A stretch of 64,000 nucleotides of DNA from Variovorax gracilis (GTDB lineage: Bacteria > Pseudomonadota > Gammaproteobacteria > Burkholderiales > Burkholderiaceae_C): the NCBI RefSeq assembly GCF_030317115.1, contig NZ_JASZYF010000011.1:62001-126000 (forward strand). The letters are read 5' to 3'. How positions within the stretch are numbered: the stretch's first letter is position 1; every line of letters begins with the position of its first letter. Positions 1-8,054 of this stretch are shown piece after piece. A program made the position numbers and the translations under genes. The notes beneath the pieces are model-generated. The model did no database searches and was not told where the DNA came from. It worked only from the letters and a program-made list of their open reading frames with translations.

Positions 1-9
1 GACCCCCTC

Positions 10-438
10 ATGCCCATCTGGCAAAAAGAGATTTCGATCGAAGAACTCACCCGCTCCCACGCGGACACCACCGTGTCCCACCTCGGCATCGAATTTCTCG
101 AAGTGGGCGACGACTTCATCCGCGCCCGCGTGCCAGTGGACAAACGCACTACGCAACCCTACGGCATCCTCCATGGCGGCGTGTCGGTGGTGCTGGCGGA
201 AACGCTGGGATCGTGCGGCGCCCACTACTCGGCGCCCGAGGGCCATCGCGCGGTGGGGCTGGACATCAACGCGAACCATCTCAAGTCCGCATCCAGCGGC
301 TGGGTGACCGGCACCGCGCGCCCCGTGCACCGGGGCCGCACCACGCAGGTGTGGCAGATCGACCTGACGAACGAAGACGGCGAACTGACCTGCGTCTCGC
401 GCATCACCATGGCCGTGCTGGCGCCGCGCGGCGGCTGA
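10..438 (+). CDS. Hotdog-fold acyl-CoA thioesterase (YdiI/MenI-like)
   Basis: This 142-residue protein has the size and layout of the PaaI/YdiI hotdog thioesterases, which hydrolyse acyl-CoA or aryl-CoA thioesters in the cytoplasm. The motif YGILHGG at residues 51-57 is the oxyanion-hole segment, and Glu64 sits where YdiI-type enzymes carry their catalytic carboxylate. The start is the ATG at base 10, giving MPIWQKE, a normal N-terminus for the family. It precedes the rutG-like permease by 54 bases on the same strand and may be cotranscribed with it. The substrate cannot be read from sequence; menaquinone synthesis genes are not visible nearby, so a general salvage role is as likely as a MenI role. 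Confidence 0.9.
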   Translation: MPIWQKEISIEELTRSHADTTVSHLGIEFLEVGDDFIRARVPVDKRTTQPYGILHGGVSVVLAETLGSCGAHYSAPEGHRAVGLDINANHLKSASSGWVTGTARPVHRGRTTQVWQIDLTNEDGELTCVSRITMAVLAPRGG

Positions 439-492
439 CGGCCCTGCTCCCGAGCCCCTCCAACAAGACAAACAACCGAGGAGAAGAAAACC

Positions 493-1857
493 ATGAGCGA
501 TTCCTACCTTCCCCGCTGGCGCAAGGTCGCCGCGACCGCGGGCACCGTCGTCGCGCCGGATGAGCGCCTGTCCTGGGGGCAGACCACGGCGATGGGCGTG
601 CAGCACGTGATCGCGATGTTCGGCGCGACGGTGCTGGCGCCGATCCTGATGGGCTTCAATCCCAACATCGCGATCCTGATGAGCGGCATCGGCACACTGC
701 TCTTCTTCTTCATCACGGGCGGGCGCGTGCCGAGCTACCTCGGATCGAGCTTCGCCTTCATCGGCGTGGTGATCGCGGCGAGCGGCTACGCGGGGTCGGG
801 GCCGAACGGCAATCTCGGCGTGGCGCTGGGCGGCATCATCGCCTGCGGCCTCGTCTACACGCTGATCGGCGTGCTGGTGCACTTCACGAACGAGCGCCAC
901 ACCAAGCGCGCGCCAGTGCGCGGGCTCGAAGGCATCGAGGTGGAGGAAGTGGAGCAGGACGTCGCGGTGCACTGGATCGAGCGGCTGATGCCGCCGGTGG
1001 TCACGGGCGCGGTGGTGGCGGTGATCGGGCTCAACCTGGCGAGCGTGCCGATCAAGAACATGGCGCCCACGGGCTTCGACACGTGGATCCAGGCGCTGAC
1101 CTTCCTGTGCGTGGGGCTGATCGCGGTGTATTCGCGCGGGATGATCCAGCGCCTGCTGATCCTCATGGGCCTGATCGTCGCGAGCATCATCTACGCGGTG
1201 CTGACCAACGGCCTCGGGCTGGGCAAGCCGATCGACCTCGGCCCGCTGGCGGCGGCGCCCTGGTTCGGGATGCCGAAGTTCTCGTCGCCGGTGTTCGACG
1301 CCAACGCCATCCTGCTGATCGCGCCCGTGGCGGTCATCCTGGTGGCGGAGAACCTCGGCCACCTGAAGGCGGTCGGCGCCATGACGGGGCGCGACCTCAA
1401 CCCCTACCTGGGCCGCGCCTTCATCGGCGACGGCATCGCGACCATGGTGAGCGGCGGTGTCGGCGGCACCGGCGTGACGACCTATGCCGAGAACATCGGC
1501 GTGATGGCCGCCACGAAGATCTACTCGACGGCGATGTTCGTCGTCGCGGCGCTGATCGCGCTGGTGCTCGGCTTCAGTCCCAAGTTCGGCGCGCTGGTGC
1601 AGGCGATCCCGCTGCCGGTGATGGGCGGCGTGAGCATCGTGGTGTTCGGCCTGATTGCCGTGGCGGGCGCGAAGATCTGGGTCGACAATCGCGTGGATTT
1701 CTCGCAGAACAAGAACCTGATCGTCGCAGCGATCACGCTGATCCTCGGCACGGGCGATTTCACGCTGAAGTTCGGCCAGTTCGCACTGGGCGGCATCGGC
1801 ACCGCGACCTTCGGCGCGATCCTGCTCTACGCGCTGCTGGGACGCTCCCGCAACTGA
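493..1857 (+). CDS. rutG: RutG-type pyrimidine permease (NCS2 family)
   Basis: This is a 454-residue inner-membrane nucleobase:cation symporter of the NCS2 family. It matches E. coli RutG closely as I recall that sequence: VAPDERL near the N-terminus, GVQH, FFITGGRVPSYLGSS in the early helices, VAENLGHLKAV and TTYAENIGVMA in the substrate-binding core. An acidic loop of about 25 extra residues precedes WIERLMPP compared with E. coli. A good Shine-Dalgarno (GAGGAGAAG) lies just before the ATG. RutG imports uracil or related pyrimidines, but no rutA-F genes are adjacent here, so it may serve simple uracil uptake. Confidence 0.9.
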   Translation: MSDSYLPRWRKVAATAGTVVAPDERLSWGQTTAMGVQHVIAMFGATVLAPILMGFNPNIAILMSGIGTLLFFFITGGRVPSYLGSSFAFIGVVIAASGYAGSGPNGNLGVALGGIIACGLVYTLIGVLVHFTNERHTKRAPVRGLEGIEVEEVEQDVAVHWIERLMPPVVTGAVVAVIGLNLASVPIKNMAPTGFDTWIQALTFLCVGLIAVYSRGMIQRLLILMGLIVASIIYAVLTNGLGLGKPIDLGPLAAAPWFGMPKFSSPVFDANAILLIAPVAVILVAENLGHLKAVGAMTGRDLNPYLGRAFIGDGIATMVSGGVGGTGVTTYAENIGVMAATKIYSTAMFVVAALIALVLGFSPKFGALVQAIPLPVMGGVSIVVFGLIAVAGAKIWVDNRVDFSQNKNLIVAAITLILGTGDFTLKFGQFALGGIGTATFGAILLYALLGRSRN

Positions 1858-1994
1858 TCGATGAGGGGCGTGGCGCCCCGGAAAGTGCAACGTCGTGCAA
1901 GAGCTGTTGTGCACCGTCATCGATATTCGGGCGTTGAAGGCCATTGGAGCCCAGTGCCCGTTAGACTCCAACGCTTTTCGCACCTACGTTTTCC

Positions 1995-2762
1995 ATGGCC
2001 GATGCTTCCGCCGCGCGCACCAAGGCGGTATTTGAATTCAAGAGCGCAACGCTGCCGTTGATCGCGGTCATCCTCAAGACGGCTGATCTCGATGTGCTGG
2101 CGGAGGCGCTCGACGCCCAGTTGGCAGACTCGCCCGACTTCTTCGAACAGGAGCCGGTGGTCATCGACCTCTCGCAATTGCAGGACGAAGGTTCCGGCTC
2201 CGACGCTGAAATCGACTTCACGGCGTTGCGCGGACTGCTTGCGCGCCACCAGACGCAGCCTGTGGCCGTGCGCGGCGGCAGCGATGTCCAGAACATCGCG
2301 GCCCGCGCCGCCGGACTCTCGGTCACCGCGATGCCGGTCGCGCCCACGCCGACGCCGCGGGCCCCGGCGCCACCGTCGGAACCCGTGAGCGAAGCGCCGC
2401 AGATCGTGCGCGAAGTGCAGGTGCCGGCCAACGGCACGCTGGTCATCGACCGCCCGCTGCGCTCCGGCCAGCAGGTCTATGCACGTGGCGGCGACGTGAT
2501 CGTGACCGCCGTCGTGAGTTTTGGCGCGGAAGTGATCGCCGACGGCAACGTCCACGTCTACGCACCGCTGCGCGGCAAGGCGATCGCAGGCGCGCGCGGC
2601 AACACCGAGGCGCGCATCTTCACGACCTGCATGGAGGCGCAGCTCGTGGCGATCGCAGGCATCTACCGCACGGTCGAAGTCGCCCTGCCCGCCGACATCG
2701 CGGGCAAGGCGGCACAGATCTGGCTGGACGACAAGAAGATCGTGATGGACCCGATCTCCTGA
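1995..2762 (+). CDS. minC: Septum site-determining protein MinC
   Basis: MinC of 255 residues, the FtsZ polymerisation inhibitor that blocks division at the poles. The N-terminal domain (about 1-105) is followed by a Pro/Ala-rich linker (about 115-140) and the C-terminal beta-helix domain that binds MinD, with RSGQQVYARGGDV and the glycine-rich repeats GKAIAGARGN typical of the family. It is the first gene of minC-minD-minE, with minD 53 bases downstream. Length and domain order are normal. Confidence 0.96.
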   Translation: MADASAARTKAVFEFKSATLPLIAVILKTADLDVLAEALDAQLADSPDFFEQEPVVIDLSQLQDEGSGSDAEIDFTALRGLLARHQTQPVAVRGGSDVQNIAARAAGLSVTAMPVAPTPTPRAPAPPSEPVSEAPQIVREVQVPANGTLVIDRPLRSGQQVYARGGDVIVTAVVSFGAEVIADGNVHVYAPLRGKAIAGARGNTEARIFTTCMEAQLVAIAGIYRTVEVALPADIAGKAAQIWLDDKKIVMDPIS

Positions 2763-2815
2763 TCCGGCGCCACGACCAACTGAACAACTGAAACGAACAT
2801 AAGAAGGAAATGGCG

Positions 2816-3631
2816 ATGGCCAAAATAGTGGTGGTGACCTCAGGCAAAGGCGGCGTCGGCAAGACGACCACGAGCGCGAGCTTTGCATCGGGGCTCGCCC
2901 TCGCAGGCAAGAAGACGGCGGTGATCGACTTCGACGTGGGCCTGCGCAACCTGGACCTGATCATGGGCTGCGAGCGGCGCGTGGTGTACGACCTCATCAA
3001 CGTGATCCAGGGCGAGGCCAACCTGAGCCAGGCGCTCATCAAGGACAAGCAGTGCGACAACCTGTTCGTGCTGGCCGCCTCGCAGACGCGCGACAAGGAC
3101 GCGCTGACGCAGGAAGGCGTCGAGAAGATCCTGAAGGAACTCGCCGACCAGGGCTTCGACTACATCGTGTGCGACTCGCCGGCCGGCATCGAGGTCGGCG
3201 CGCTGATGGCCATGCACTTCGCCGACGAGGCGCTGGTGGTGACCAACCCCGAGGTGTCGTCGGTGCGCGATTCCGACCGCATCCTGGGCATGCTGAGCTC
3301 CAAGACCAAGCGCGCCAAGGAAGGCGGCGAGCCGATCAAGGAACACCTGCTGATCACGCGCTACAACCCCAACCGCGTGGCGGGCGGGCAGATGCTGTCG
3401 CTGGAGGACATCCAGGACATCCTGCGCATCAAGCTCATCGGCGTGATCCCCGAATCCGAGAGCGTGCTGCAGGCGTCCAACCAGGGCGTTCCCGCGATCC
3501 ACGACAAGGACACCGACGTCGCGCAGGCCTACACCGACGTGGTGGCGCGCTTCCTGGGCGAGGACAAGCCGATGCGCTTCGTCGACGCCGAGAAGCCGGG
3601 CTTCTTCAAACGAATCTTCGGAACGAGGTAG
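2816..3631 (+). CDS. minD: Septum site-determining ATPase MinD
   Basis: MinD is the membrane-associated ATPase that recruits MinC and oscillates with MinE. The deviant Walker A motif GKGGVGKTT is at the N-terminus, and the C-terminus ends in the amphipathic membrane-targeting helix PGFFKRIFG. Two ATGs lie close together at 2810 and 2816. The second is chosen because the AAGAAGGAA Shine-Dalgarno would abut the first, and because MAKIVVVTSG is the conserved start. This gives 271 residues, the usual length. minE begins 3 bases after the stop codon. Confidence 0.97.
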   Translation: MAKIVVVTSGKGGVGKTTTSASFASGLALAGKKTAVIDFDVGLRNLDLIMGCERRVVYDLINVIQGEANLSQALIKDKQCDNLFVLAASQTRDKDALTQEGVEKILKELADQGFDYIVCDSPAGIEVGALMAMHFADEALVVTNPEVSSVRDSDRILGMLSSKTKRAKEGGEPIKEHLLITRYNPNRVAGGQMLSLEDIQDILRIKLIGVIPESESVLQASNQGVPAIHDKDTDVAQAYTDVVARFLGEDKPMRFVDAEKPGFFKRIFGTR

Positions 3632-3634
3632 CCA

Positions 3635-3907
3635 ATGTCCCTCTTTTCCTTTCTGCTCGGTGAAAAGAAGAAAACGGCCAGCGTGGCCAAGGAGCGGCTG
3701 CAGATCATCCTCGCGCACGAGCGCAGCAGCCTGGGCGGCAAGCGGCCCGACTACCTGCCGGAATTGCAGCGCGAGCTGATCGCGGTGATCTCGAAATACG
3801 TGTCGATCAAGGCCGAGGACATCAAGGTCCACCTGGAGAAGCAGGACGATCTCGAGGTACTGCAAGTCAAGATCGAACTGCCGGACGCGGCGCTCGCGGC
3901 GCGCTGA
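3635..3907 (+). CDS. minE: Cell division topological specificity factor MinE
   Basis: MinE of 90 residues. It stimulates MinD ATPase and releases MinCD from mid-cell. The N-terminal segment MSLFSFLLG is the membrane-targeting helix, followed by the anti-MinCD region with [13 protein letters not shown] and a C-terminal topological specificity domain. It starts 3 bases after minD and closes the minCDE operon. A rho-independent terminator hairpin overlaps its last codons. Confidence 0.96.
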   Translation: MSLFSFLLGEKKKTASVAKERLQIILAHERSSLGGKRPDYLPELQRELIAVISKYVSIKAEDIKVHLEKQDDLEVLQVKIELPDAALAAR

Positions 3908-3919
3908 TCGCCGCTTTTT
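3896..3919 (+). terminator. Rho-independent terminator overlapping the minE stop
   Basis: A 6-bp GC stem (GCGGCG at 3896-3901 with CGCCGC at 3909-3914) and a 7-base loop are followed by five T residues. The stem begins inside the last minE codons and the stop codon sits in the loop. It is placed to end minCDE transcription before the convergent hydrolase gene. Confidence 0.6.
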
Positions 3920-3925
3920 CCGGGC

Positions 3926-4828
3926 TCAGGGCTGCGTGATGAACGCGGCCACTGCCTGCAGCACCGCTGCTTCCTTCAGGATGCGGCGATGTCCCAGCCC
4001 CTGCGTGGCGACGAGCCGCGCGCCGGGAATCGCGTCACGGTAGGCGACGCCGTCCTCGAAGCGGTTGACCCGGTCCTCCCGATCGTGCACCACCAGGGTC
4101 GGCTGCACGATGCGGGGGCCCACGGCGGCCGGCTCCAGGAGCGGCATCAGGATGGCCTCGCGCGCCTCGATCAGCCGCTGCATCGCCGCCCGCGTGCGCT
4201 CGCTGAGCCCGAACACCTGCGCGAAGTAACGCGTGAATTCGTGTGGCGAGGCCGGCGGAGCCATCAGCACCAGGCGCTCGACGGGCAAGCCCCGGCTGGC
4301 CGCATAGGCCAGCGCATTCGCGCCCAATGAATGCGCCACCACCGCCTTGATCGTCTCGCCGCGCTGGATCAGCCGCGCGGTGACGTAGTCGATGGCTCGC
4401 GCGAACTGCGGCAGGTTGCTCACCGTCCCGGCGCTGCGGCCATGGGCGGGCATCTCGACCAGCACCGGCGTGAAACCCGAAGCCGCGACCGCCTTCGCGA
4501 GCGGCAGCAACTGGCCGGCATGGCCACCCCAGCCGTGCACGAGCAGCACTTGCGGCGCATCCATGGGAACGACGACGGGCGTGTAGACGCCGATGCTGGT
4601 GTTCTCGTACGACCATTCGTCGCGGCGCCAATGGTTGTCGGGCCCCTGGCTGCGATTCAGCCATTTCGGCGGCAGGGGCGTGCCGAATACCCGGTAGGCC
4701 GCGCGCACCCCGAGCGTGGGCCACAGGCGCTCCGAAGCGCCGAGCCCCAGCCGGAGGGTGCGGATCAAGGGGCTTGCGCCGTAGTAGTTGGATGCAGCGT
4801 TGGACGCGGCGGAAGTGGCGGTGGTCAT
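3926..4828 (-). CDS. Alpha/beta hydrolase, TetR-linked
   Basis: A 300-residue alpha/beta-hydrolase fold protein. HGWGGHAG at 98-105 forms the oxyanion hole, AHSLG carries nucleophile Ser167, and the C-terminal VVHDREDRV and LGHRR supply the acid and histidine of the triad. No signal peptide is visible, so it is probably cytoplasmic. The ATG at 4828 is chosen because AAGGACC sits 4-5 bases upstream; the reading frame extends further but without family similarity. A palindromic operator shared with the upstream tetR gene lies 26-41 bases before the start, suggesting direct repression by that regulator. The substrate is unknown. Confidence 0.88.
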   Translation of the reverse strand: MTTATSAASNAASNYYGASPLIRTLRLGLGASERLWPTLGVRAAYRVFGTPLPPKWLNRSQGPDNHWRRDEWSYENTSIGVYTPVVVPMDAPQVLLVHGWGGHAGQLLPLAKAVAASGFTPVLVEMPAHGRSAGTVSNLPQFARAIDYVTARLIQRGETIKAVVAHSLGANALAYAASRGLPVERLVLMAPPASPHEFTRYFAQVFGLSERTRAAMQRLIEAREAILMPLLEPAAVGPRIVQPTLVVHDREDRVNRFEDGVAYRDAIPGARLVATQGLGHRRILKEAAVLQAVAAFITQP

Positions 4829-4853
4829 GAGAGGTCCTTCGGCAATGGATTTA

Positions 4854-4869
4854 TCGCACAATCGTGCGA
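4854..4869. promoter_or_regulatory. Palindromic operator, copy 1 (hydrolase promoter)
   Basis: TCGCACAATCGTGCGA has perfect 6-bp arms around a 4-base centre. The same box, with arms intact except one base, occurs at 5529-5544 upstream of the TetR gene. It lies just upstream of the hydrolase start and downstream of the tetR stop, where a repressor would block the hydrolase promoter. Confidence 0.7.
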
Positions 4870-4914
4870 AAACTGGACAAAGAGGAAGATGGTTTCGAAG
4901 CAGGCATGACGGCC

Positions 4915-5517
4915 TCAGGTCCGGTAGCTGGCCAGGAGCCGCTGCCACGTCAGCGTGGCCCGGTCGGCGGCGCGCGGATCGCGCAGGAAGCGCGCGTCGT
5001 GCAGCAGCCCGATCACCAGCGCGTTGATCTCGCTGACGAGCTGTGCCGGGTCGGTATCGCCCTTGAGCTCGCCGGTCTCGACGGACTGCGCGACGGTGCG
5101 CCGCAGCGCAGCGCGCCAGCGCGTCACCTCGGCCAAAAGATGGTCGCGCAGTTCGCCCTCCCGATCGTCGAGCTCGAAGGCGCCGGCGGTGTAGATGCAA
5201 CCGGTCTGGATCTCGACGTCCCGCATCCGGGCGAGCCAGCGCTCGACGATGTCGTTCAGGCGCGCCACCCCCTTGGGCTTTTGCATGGCCGGGACGAACA
5301 CGTCGGCCAGGAAGCGGCGGCCATATTCTTCGATGACCGCCTTCTGCAGCGCCTCGCGCGAACCCACGCGGGAGAACACCCCGCTCTTGGACAGCCCGAG
5401 GCGGCTGGCCACCGCCTGGAGCGTGATCGCCTCCAGCCCTTCGGCCGAGGCGACGTCCATCGCCGCGCCGATGATCGCGGCACGGGTCAATTCGCTCTTC
5501 TGGGTCTTGGCGTCCAT
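4915..5517 (-). CDS. TetR/AcrR family transcriptional repressor
   Basis: A 200-residue TetR-type regulator with its helix-turn-helix at about residues 10-55 (AITLQAVASRLGLSKSGVFS) and a C-terminal ligand-binding domain. The start at 5517 (MDAKTQKSEL) gives the normal family length. It is transcribed towards the hydrolase, 86 bases away, and divergently from the phasin gene at 5633. Palindromic boxes upstream of itself and of the hydrolase suggest autoregulation and repression of the hydrolase. The phasin, whose start is about 90 bases from the second box, may also be controlled. The ligand is unknown. Confidence 0.92.
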   Translation of the reverse strand: MDAKTQKSELTRAAIIGAAMDVASAEGLEAITLQAVASRLGLSKSGVFSRVGSREALQKAVIEEYGRRFLADVFVPAMQKPKGVARLNDIVERWLARMRDVEIQTGCIYTAGAFELDDREGELRDHLLAEVTRWRAALRRTVAQSVETGELKGDTDPAQLVSEINALVIGLLHDARFLRDPRAADRATLTWQRLLASYRT

Positions 5518-5528
5518 GCGGCGCAATT

Positions 5529-5544
5529 TAGCACATATGTGCGA
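5529..5544. promoter_or_regulatory. Palindromic operator, copy 2 (tetR/phasin divergent region)
   Basis: TAGCACATATGTGCGA lies 12 bases upstream of the tetR start codon. Its core GCACATATGTGC is a perfect 12-bp palindrome, and it shares GCACA and GTGCGA at identical spacing with the box at 4854-4869. The placement fits autorepression and possible control of the divergent phasin gene. Confidence 0.7.
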
Positions 5545-5632
5545 AATATCAAGTTCTACCGCCAAGGGCTTCCATCCGGGCACCCTGTGGGCGTATCGTG
5601 GCGGTCCAACCTCAAATCGGAGACTCCGCACC

Positions 5633-6118
5633 ATGGCAACCAGCAAATCGAGCACCACCACCAGCGCCAAGAAGGCTCGCCCCGCCGGCATCCCGACGGT
5701 GGAAGACGTTCAGGAAGCCTTCGTGAAGCCGCTGAAGGGCATGGCCGAGCGGCTGCAGAGCCTTCCGTTGGCGGGCTCCATCGTCGAGAGCGGGCGCAAG
5801 GACCTGCAGGCGCTGGTTCAGGCCAACGAGAAGTCCTATCAGGGGCTGCAGGCCGTGGTCCAGCGCCAGACCGAGATGCTCAAGAGCTCGATCGAGGAGT
5901 GGCAAGGCACGGTGAAGGGCATGGCGGGCACGGATCCGCGCGAAAACCTCGCCAAGCTCGATGCCATGGGCAAGGCGGCATTCAAGCAGGCGCTCGACGA
6001 CATTCGCGAACTGTCGGAGATGGCAGCGAAGTCGCAGTCCGAGGCCTTCGACGTGGTGCGCCGCCGCATTCAGGACAACGTGGACGAGGTCAGCAAGCTG
6101 CTGAAGCAGCGCAAGTAA
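5633..6118 (+). CDS. Phasin family protein (PHA granule-associated)
   Basis: A 161-residue protein with a Lys/Ser/Thr-rich N-terminus and long amphipathic helices rich in Glu, Lys and Gln, typical of phasins that coat polyhydroxyalkanoate granules. It contains SQSEAFDVVRRRI near the C-terminus, a common phasin pattern. The ATG at 5633 gives MATSKSS; reading-frame sequence further upstream overlaps the tetR promoter and is not phasin-like. A second phasin is at 55061. It is divergent from the TetR gene and may share its operator. Confidence 0.8.
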   Translation: MATSKSSTTTSAKKARPAGIPTVEDVQEAFVKPLKGMAERLQSLPLAGSIVESGRKDLQALVQANEKSYQGLQAVVQRQTEMLKSSIEEWQGTVKGMAGTDPRENLAKLDAMGKAAFKQALDDIRELSEMAAKSQSEAFDVVRRRIQDNVDEVSKLLKQRK

Positions 6119-6237
6119 GGGTCTGCCCGGGCAAGTCTCAGTGTTTGCCCTGCGCGAGAACGAGAAAAAGGTCCGTGACGAAATTTGCAGGAAGCGTACA
6201 TTGGTGCGATTTCCTCAGCGATCAGATCGAATCAGTC

Positions 6238-6486
6238 ATGGCATCGAATTCTCAGACGCGCGTTTCTTCCAAGGCGGACGCCGAAGCCGCGGCCCGTGAA
6301 CGGCTGCGGCAGGCCCTGCCCGCCACGGTCGGGTACCTGCAGCAGCACCAGGCCGGGCGGATCGACGGCGACGACATCGATGCCTACGTGAGACTGAACT
6401 GGCTCGAGTGGCACGGCGGCGGCTTGCGCCTGACGATCACCGGGCGCAACGTGTGCGCCCAGATGGCGCCCTCCACCGCCGCCTGA
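6238..6486 (+). CDS. Small conserved hypothetical protein
   Basis: An 82-residue protein without a signal peptide or membrane segment. It has an Ala/Arg-rich helical N-terminus and the pattern YVRLNWLEWHGGGLRLTITG, suggesting a small mixed alpha/beta fold. I do not recognise the family. Codon use is strongly GC-biased in the third position like its neighbours, supporting real coding. It ends 19 bases before the convergent RcnB-like gene. Confidence 0.65.
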   Translation: MASNSQTRVSSKADAEAAARERLRQALPATVGYLQQHQAGRIDGDDIDAYVRLNWLEWHGGGLRLTITGRNVCAQMAPSTAA

Positions 6487-6505
6487 AGCCCCCGGTTCCG
6501 CGGCC

Positions 6506-6934
6506 CTACTGGCCGACGATGATCTGTGCGATCAGGCCGGTGGCGATCGCCGCCAGCACGAAGTCCCCACCGACACCCACCCACTGGTAGCCGCGCGGCG
6601 GCTGGTGCAGGCGCTGGCCACGCCAATCATTGACGACGTAGCTGCGGCCCCGGTATTCGCCGGGCACGTGTCCGCCCCTGCGCCATTCGACGTGCGGGTT
6701 CGGATAAGCCGGGCGGCTGTACTGCGGGCCGGGACGGAAGTCCTGGTGGCGCTGCTGGTAGTGGCCGTTGCCGGGACCGCCCTGGCGGGTATGTTGTTGC
6801 TGCTCGTAGCGGTCATGGCGGTCGTTGTTGCGATCGGGTCCGCGATCGAAACGGCCGTCCTGCGCGAAGGCACTTCCCGCCATGCACATCGCCAGCGCTG
6901 CGGTGGCGACTGCCATGCTCTTGGACTTGTTCAT
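6506..6934 (-). CDS. RcnB-family exported protein
   Basis: A 142-residue exported protein with a clear signal peptide (cleavage after GSAFA, near residue 25), a low-complexity Arg/His/Asp/Gln-rich middle, and a C-terminal RcnB-like domain (GEYRGRSYVVNDWRGQRL, PPRGYQWV) ending in a hydrophobic segment. RcnB of E. coli is a periplasmic protein that tunes nickel/cobalt efflux. The start at 6934 has AAGGAG 7 bases upstream. The His-rich region could bind metal, but no Ni/Co exporter is adjacent. Confidence 0.8.
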   Translation of the reverse strand: MNKSKSMAVATAALAMCMAGSAFAQDGRFDRGPDRNNDRHDRYEQQQHTRQGGPGNGHYQQRHQDFRPGPQYSRPAYPNPHVEWRRGGHVPGEYRGRSYVVNDWRGQRLHQPPRGYQWVGVGGDFVLAAIATGLIAQIIVGQ

Positions 6935-7058
6935 TCTGGAACTCCTTCTGCGTTGATGAGGAGTCCAGTGTGGAAGGCGCATGTATCCGGCTCACCCGGT
7001 GCATGTACGCGCGAGGTGAAGCAAGGTAAAGCCGGGCCGCTGCCTGGCCCGTGTCACC

Positions 7059-7382
7059 TCACGGCGCGTTGCCTTGCGGTCCGACCGCCGGCGTGGACGG
7101 CTTGGCGCCCGAATGGGGCGACAGCTTGCGGCCCAGCGATTCGCCCCAGCGCCGGACGGGCGCACTGGCGCGTTCGGCCGTGTGGTCCACGCCCCGGCGC
7201 GTCGCGTTGCCGGCGCGTTCGATGCCACGGCCGGTGGCGTCCGCGCCGCGCTCGATGCCGCCCAGCACCTTGCTGTCATGCGTGTTGCCGGTGGCTGCGT
7301 GAACGGGAAGCGCCAATGCGCCCAGGGCGATCCATGCGGCTGCGGGCGCCAGGAAGGCGCGGGTTCTTTCAGTTCGGGACAT
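7059..7382 (-). CDS. Exported hypothetical protein
   Basis: A 107-residue protein with a signal peptide (hydrophobic segment to PVHAA near residue 28) and a mature region rich in Gly, Arg, Ala and Thr with imperfect repeats of the type RGIERAGNATRRG. It has no recognisable catalytic domain and I cannot assign a family. The start at 7382 (MSRTERT) is preferred because the sequence upstream in frame is proline-rich and unlike a leader. It lies 19 bases downstream of the adenosyltransferase gene on the same strand, so transcripts may run in from there. Confidence 0.65.
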   Translation of the reverse strand: MSRTERTRAFLAPAAAWIALGALALPVHAATGNTHDSKVLGGIERGADATGRGIERAGNATRRGVDHTAERASAPVRRWGESLGRKLSPHSGAKPSTPAVGPQGNAP

Positions 7383-7401
7383 CTGCTGAATTTCCTTTGT
7401 C

Positions 7402-7986
7402 TCAAGATTCGGAGGCCTGCTCGTCGGCGGCGGCCCGTGCCATGCGTTCGCTCTTCCAGTACACGTCATCGCCACCGTCGACGCGGTTCAGCACACGTGC
7501 CAGCACGAAGAGCAGGTCGCTCAGTCGATTGAGGTAGCGGCGCAGCGTGTCGTTGATCTCGGCATCCGCACCCAGCGCCACGACGGCGCGTTCAGCGCGC
7601 CGCGCCACGGTGCGGCACACATGCGCGAGCGATGCGGCGCGAGTGCCCGCCGGAAGAATGAACTCGGCGAGCCGGGGCAACGCCGCGTTGTACTCGGCGA
7701 GCGCATTGTCCAACTGGAGCAGCGCCTCGGGCTTGAGCAGCGTGTAGCCGGGCATCGACAGCTCGCCACCGAGGTTGAAGAGCTGGTGCTGCACGTCGAC
7801 CAGCAACTCGCGCACTCCGGCCGGCATCGGCTCGCATAGCAGCACGCCGATGGTCGAGTTGAGTTCGTCGACGTCGCCCATCGCGTGCACGCGCAGGTGG
7901 TCCTTGGGCACGCGCGTGTTGTCGCCGAGGCCGGTGGTGCCGTCGTCGCCGGTGCGCGTCGCGATCTGTGTGAGTCGATTGCCCAT
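7402..7986 (-). CDS. PduO-type cob(I)alamin adenosyltransferase
   Basis: A 194-residue ATP:cob(I)alamin adenosyltransferase of the PduO/MMAB class, which makes adenosylcobalamin in the cytoplasm. The ATP-binding N-terminal motif TRTGDDGTTGLG is at 10-21, followed by MGDVDELNS, the conserved RRAERAV segment and YLNRLSDLLFVLAR near the C-terminus. Length is typical of single-domain enzymes. It is divergent from the FAD-linked oxidase gene, with 68 bases between the starts. No B12-dependent mutase is visible in the window. Confidence 0.93.
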   Translation of the reverse strand: MGNRLTQIATRTGDDGTTGLGDNTRVPKDHLRVHAMGDVDELNSTIGVLLCEPMPAGVRELLVDVQHQLFNLGGELSMPGYTLLKPEALLQLDNALAEYNAALPRLAEFILPAGTRAASLAHVCRTVARRAERAVVALGADAEINDTLRRYLNRLSDLLFVLARVLNRVDGGDDVYWKSERMARAAADEQASES

Positions 7987-8054
7987 GAGGGTGTCTTCCG
8001 TGGCGTTGCAGAGTGCGGTTCGTAGAATGTTAGACCCTTCAGGAGATCGCCTCG

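Noticed and set aside
4851-4860. DnaA-box-like TTATCGCACA
   Set aside because: It differs from TTATNCACA and is part of the palindromic TetR operator; no cluster of DnaA boxes is near.
6129-6150. Hairpin GGGCAA...TTGCCC after the phasin as terminator
   Set aside because: The stem is short and no T-run follows, so a rho-independent terminator is not supported.
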